The translations under genes were made by a program, and so were the position numbers. From Pelecanus crispus (lineage: Eukaryota; Chordata; Aves; Pelecaniformes; Pelecanidae), in the NCBI RefSeq assembly GCF_030463565.1, contig NC_134652.1:20685397-20749396 (forward strand): a stretch of 64,000 nucleotides of DNA, read 5' to 3'. Shown piece after piece: positions 59,613 to 64,000 of the stretch. The notes beneath the pieces are model-generated. The model did no database searches, was not told the DNA's origin, and saw nothing but the letters and a program-made list of their open reading frames with translations. Position 1 is the stretch's first letter. Every line of letters starts with the position of its first letter.

Positions 59613-62600
59613 TTAGCTTTGGCAGGGTCTGTGCTCCCCACCCCTGCTCCCTGTGTTTGATGAGGTTCAGGTCAGAGATAACTTGTGCACAGATGGTGTA
59701 GGAATGAGGTGATCTGGGACCTGCTCATTCCTTTGCTGAATGATTAGAAAAGATTTCAGAGCTCCCCCATCTCTGCCCTGCCTGTTGTCTTTGAAAATTT
59801 CCATGGGATCTGAAGGGAAAAGTCAATTATGTTTCATAAAAGATATCAGTTGATTTTGTAAAAAAATTTTGCAGTTTCCTTCCCCTCTTCAGTTTTTCAA
59901 GGAGATTCATGGAAAGGGAAAGGAAAAAATGAGTGGGCCTTTTAAAAAAGTGTTTTAATAAAAAGTTTCAGGTTTTGTACTTAGCTTTGAAATAAAAAAC
60001 CCTAAAGCAGTAAAATAAAAAAGAAATATGGAGGAGCAAGGATGCACGGGAGAAGGAAACTCACATTCATCTTTGTCCAAAGTCAAAATCTCGTTTAAAC
60101 AGGAAACATCATGCAACTAATCCCTCTGCCCATCATTCCCTTCCCAAACACAGAAACAAACCAAACCTTTATTAGCATAGGATTTGTCTACACACAACTG
60201 CATAGCTTTAGGAGAATATGGAAGTAGTACGTATCTCATGCAATTTCTATACATTGTTTTCCTTGTAGAAATGCACCTTCTAGCTGGATCATTCATTCCA
60301 GTAGACAGCTGGGGCATACGCTGGGCCAAAGTAAGGCATCTTTATTTTGATATAATCTCATTCACATTGAAGGTTGCGCATCTCATCCATAGGTGGAAAA
60401 AACACATTCCTGACCAAAGCTGTTGTGGGAATACAGAGCTGGCCTTAAAACAAGTTACTCTTGCTAGGAAAAAATAATAGTCTCCGAGGTCTCCTCCAAG
60501 CCCTTCAGACCATTTCTGAATGGAGCAAGGCTACCAAAAGGGAAAGCACGCTTTTAGTTTATAATTTTATCTGTGCCAGGGGTTTTGCTACACTGGTTTC
60601 ACACTCTTATCTCACATAGTTACTGCAGAAAAGCTTTAGGCCAAAGTGTGTTTCTTATGGTGAAAGGAAAGCTATCAGACAGATAGTACCAACGCGGTGC
60701 CAAGAAAGGGCTGCTTGATTTGCACAGCCTGTTGGATTGCTCCTGTCAGCACTGTTGATAGGATAGAGAATAATCCAGTCAATAGCATAATGCTATTGCA
60801 TATATCAGTAGGGACCCTATACCAAAAGGAAGCTCTGGAATCAGAAGTGTGATTAGAGGCAGGAAGAGAGATTGCAGCCTAGGAAAACATGTTGGTCAAG
60901 AAGATCCTGAAAATAGTGGGACTCGCTTTACAGCGGAGATAAAAAACTAGGGACATTATGGAAGTAGACAGGACTATCAGGGCTGTATAGAAGCCAGATC
61001 ATCACAGAGCTTCTGTTTCTGTGTCTCCTAACACAGGAATATCCTGGATGTGCACAGATACTACGTGAAGTTGAGTCATAACATTTGAATGTAGCTAGAG
61101 GAATGGCTTCTCCACATGTTGCAAATAAATACAAGGCTTTTGATGCCTGGAGATTAGAGAGGTTCAGAGTAAAATAGGATGTTCCTCAAAGCCATGGGAA
61201 TATTCACAATAATATTAATGCAGTTTCATAAACAAGAGTTTGGGGAAAGTTATAAAACATATTGGCAGACAACTGCTAATAAAGTAAATTAGTAAGCAGC
61301 TTCCCCAGCGGGCAGTTTCTCTCTTCCTTGGGAGCACCTGGTTCTGCATATGACTGGAATCGAAATATTGGCCCAGATGTCTCAGGCAGTTTGGCAAGCC
61401 TGAGGTTCTTCCTTTCTGAATTTACTCCTATAAGTCAGCAAAGGTTCAAAATGCTCATTTTTCTGTCTTCCCTCCTCTGTATTTTCTCAATATCTATTGC
61501 TGTTTTCCTTACTCACACAAGGCTAGTGTTTTAGCACACCAGGGTCCTCTAACCAGCATCCACACTCCTATGCACTGTAGAGTCTGAGTTTAGAAAGACG
61601 ACGAATTTTTTTTATATGGATTTTTGGTTTTAGCCAAGACCGGGTTCCTCTTGTGGCTTTTCCAGACCAATCACAAACCTCTGGAGGAAGTCAGGGCTTG
61701 AGAGATTTGCAGCTTCATTTTGCTCACCATACAAGTTGGAATAACTTGGATAAACATTGGTTAATCAGTACAACTCCTCATGCTTATCTACAACAAACCC
61801 AGACTGCCTACTCCTTACTATTCCCCCAGCACTAGTTTTTGCCAGACATAATCACAAACATTCCTGTTCCCTGATAACATGGAGAGGAGCAAAGTTGATT
61901 CAGAAAAAATTTCTTGTGTGTGAGAGCGCAGGCAGCTGGGGCTGCTGCTCGCGCCCGGGGCTGATGCTTGAAGGGGCTCGCCAGAGCCAGCCTGACTTCC
62001 AGCCCAGATGCGGCTGGAGAGATAGGGAGCTGAGGAAGCGTGACTTCTGAAGAGCATAGATAGCCTGGGATAATCACTTCTTGTAAGCCACTGAAGTAGA
62101 TCTCTTGAATTTCACTTCCTGATAGCACTGTGAAGTGTGTGTGTGAGGTGGTGACACTTACAAGAGAAATGAAGAAATGACTGGAGGAGTTAGATGCTTC
62201 TGAATGGATGCTGGAGTGTAGTGGAGTTTTGATGAGCCTGGCAAATTCAGCAAATTTTAAGTTTACAGAGGGAACAAAATTATTTCAGGAGTTTTTTCCA
62301 GCTGAGGGAAAGTTTTCAATTAAAGAAATGCATGGGAAATTTTGAAAATGTGGCAATATTCCTTGTTCACTTTTCCAAAATAATTAACTTTTATTTGGAA
62401 ATACTCTGTTTTAAAATTTATCAAATGGGGAATTTTTTTGTTTGGGTTGAATATGAGGTTTAGGATGCAATATTCCCATTCATTTTATCTTTTCACCCAG
62501 CTAGAAAAAAGTACGTATTTCAGCATGCCTGTATTTTTGGTCTTGATTCCAAAAAAACTAAGGTGAAGACATGATGTGGACTGAGGCAACAGTCACCACT

Positions 62601-62931
62601 CAAGACATCACATAGCTTTTCTGGACTGCTCTTTAGAAATCACCTTGGGCTAAGGTACAGCTCCTAGCTCAGCCCAGACTTCCAGAGGGAAAACTTGGAA
62701 GGCAAGACAGGCATAAACATCTGAAAAAGATTGATCTTCCTCTCCCTGGCTGAGGAAGAAATGGAGTATTGGCCTAGTAGTTTATTTCAGAATAATATTC
62801 TAAAATATTATTCAGATAATTCAGAACATAATTCAGAATAAAAATCTGAAATCTGAAAGTTCGCGTAGCTGTATTCATGCCCAGCTACCTGGCAGCAAGA
62901 GAGGCAGGAAAGTACTTAATCAATGCAGGGT

Positions 62932-62967
62932 CTGTCCTCTCCAAATACATGCTTTTGGAGAGGACAG
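62932..62967. repeat. Perfect 14-bp inverted repeat with 8-base loop
   Basis: CTGTCCTCTCCAAA (62932-62945), loop TACATGCT, then TTTGGAGAGGACAG (62954-62967). It would form a stable hairpin on either strand. Confidence 0.9.
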
Positions 62968-64000
62968 GGAAAGGAAGAGGGCTAATGGGATTAGCTCTGA
63001 TACACATTGCTGCTAAAACTCTCACAGCAGACATGCTGCTGTGCTGGGAAAACAAGTGGCACTTCAGCCCTCCCGCTCCCTGGTCTCTGGTGGGCTTTCC
63101 CCACATCATCCTTAGAGCCGGACCTCTGCGAGCATGGCCACCCAGCCCACCCCAGGGTCCGGGACTCCAGATCCAGCTAACTTCCCCTCTTTGCCTCCTG
63201 CTTGCTCCCCTGTCTCTACCTTGAATTGCCTTGCGGTGCTCTCAGCCCTATTCCCCGCACTGCTGACCCCGGGGCTGGATTTGGGGAGCCCTGGGCTCTT
63301 GCAGGCCCTGGATTTGCAAGCTGCAGGGTGAGCATCCCGGGGTGCTGCTCAGGCTGGCTTGGTTACACTAGGCATCCGCTGAGGCTTGGACAGCAGACCT
63401 GCCTGTTTCACATCACATTGTTACCCTTAGACACTGAGAACACTGGAGTATAAATCCTGGACTGCAGGAGAGGAGATTACATCTTCACACACATTAATTT
63501 ACATCCATGACTATAGGTCTCCTAGCTTTTTTGAGGACATTTCTATTTATTTATTTTCTCATGTTACCAGTGACATTAATAGCTCAGCAGCAGCTGCTGC
63601 CAAAAGAATGATCCAGTTTATAGGCCCAGAGAAGAATGAACTTTTACATTATTTGAGATAAATAAATAATCATTCCCCAAGAAGAAGAAATTATTTCATT
63701 CAGTAAGGTAACTCAGCAAAGAAATGTTTTCCCTCAAAACGGTTCAAGAAGTGCTATTAATATGGAATGCAATCACCACAACAGATTTATTTAGCTGTTT
63801 TCTCTCCATCACTTGTCATACACTTTTAAAACCAAGCTGACTCCCAAAGGGACCAATTCACAAGACATTTATAGTAGAAGTTATGTCCAGCCAAAGCAGA
63901 TGGAATGCAGATAGTGCAGGATACAACGGGGTAGCAGATGTTTTCTAGTCATTCCCGCATCATTCCTGGTCACTCGCCAGTTTTATTGGGATTACCCAGT

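Larger units (their letters stand above)
48525..64000. other. Gene-free downstream DNA
   Basis: No gene or structural RNA recognised. Contains the MIR-like piece at 53.9 kb, small tandem duplications at 53.05 and 59.58 kb, the C20 tract at 56.36 kb and the hairpin at 62.93 kb. Open frames up to 209 codons occur but show no known family, no splice context and no compositional signal of coding. Confidence 0.75.

Noticed and set aside
62786..62846. AT-rich imperfect repeats with palindrome AGAATAATATTCT
   Set aside because: Short, AT-rich and expected by chance in such composition.
1..64000. Neighbouring genes known near human CXCL12 (for example TMEM72, RASSF4)
   Set aside because: No exon resembling these was recognised on either strand.

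Overview
This is a 64 kb piece of a vertebrate genome, almost certainly a bird. The one protein-coding gene I can support is CXCL12 (stromal cell-derived factor 1), on the plus strand from about 20.45 to 39.36 kb. The bird assignment rests on four things: the CXCL12 protein is chicken-like (signal peptide starting MDLRALALL, mature start [11 protein letters not shown]), there is a CR1 LINE tail typical of birds, there are two solo ERVL-type LTRs of a family familiar from avian genomes, and the sequence is sparse in repeats apart from old MIR-like and CR1/L3-like remnants. I cannot name the species.

Layout. 1-17.9 kb is gene-free upstream DNA. It holds one solo LTR (4055-4620, 5-bp target duplication CTTTG), old repeat remnants and a CTCF-like motif near 14.59 kb. 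17.9-18.7 kb is a separate GC/CpG-rich patch. About 19.6-22.3 kb is the main CpG island, covering the promoter, exon 1 and the start of intron 1. Coding exons are exon 1 (20551-20611), exon 2 (26024-26141) and exon 3 (29604-29694), followed by two mutually exclusive alternative last coding exons, at 33343-33454 (basic, gamma-like tail) and 35310-35325 (beta tail RFKM). Long 3' UTRs follow exon 3 (to about 31.97 kb) and the beta exon (to about 39.36 kb). 39.4-64 kb is gene-free downstream DNA with a second solo LTR (46683-47224, target duplication GATGG), a 3' fragment of another ERV (about 47.83-48.52 kb), MIR-like fragments, microsatellites and a perfect 14-bp hairpin near 62.95 kb.

How the gene works. 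Three isoforms share exons 1-3. If the exon 3 donor is not used, reading continues through AAG TAA and gives the 89-residue alpha form; the alpha stop codon lies inside the donor GTAAGG. Splicing to 35310 restores lysine and adds RFKM (beta, 93 residues). Splicing to 33343 also restores lysine and adds a 36-residue tail with 14 Lys/Arg and no acidic residue (125 residues). That tail contains KKKQQKKR, closely resembling KKKRQKKR in mammalian CXCL12-gamma as I remember it. It is the most interesting coding observation here.

I found no tRNA, rRNA, CRISPR or second protein-coding gene. Many long open frames in the CpG island are GC-driven shadows. Repeat family names and all cross-species comparisons are from memory, since no search could be run.
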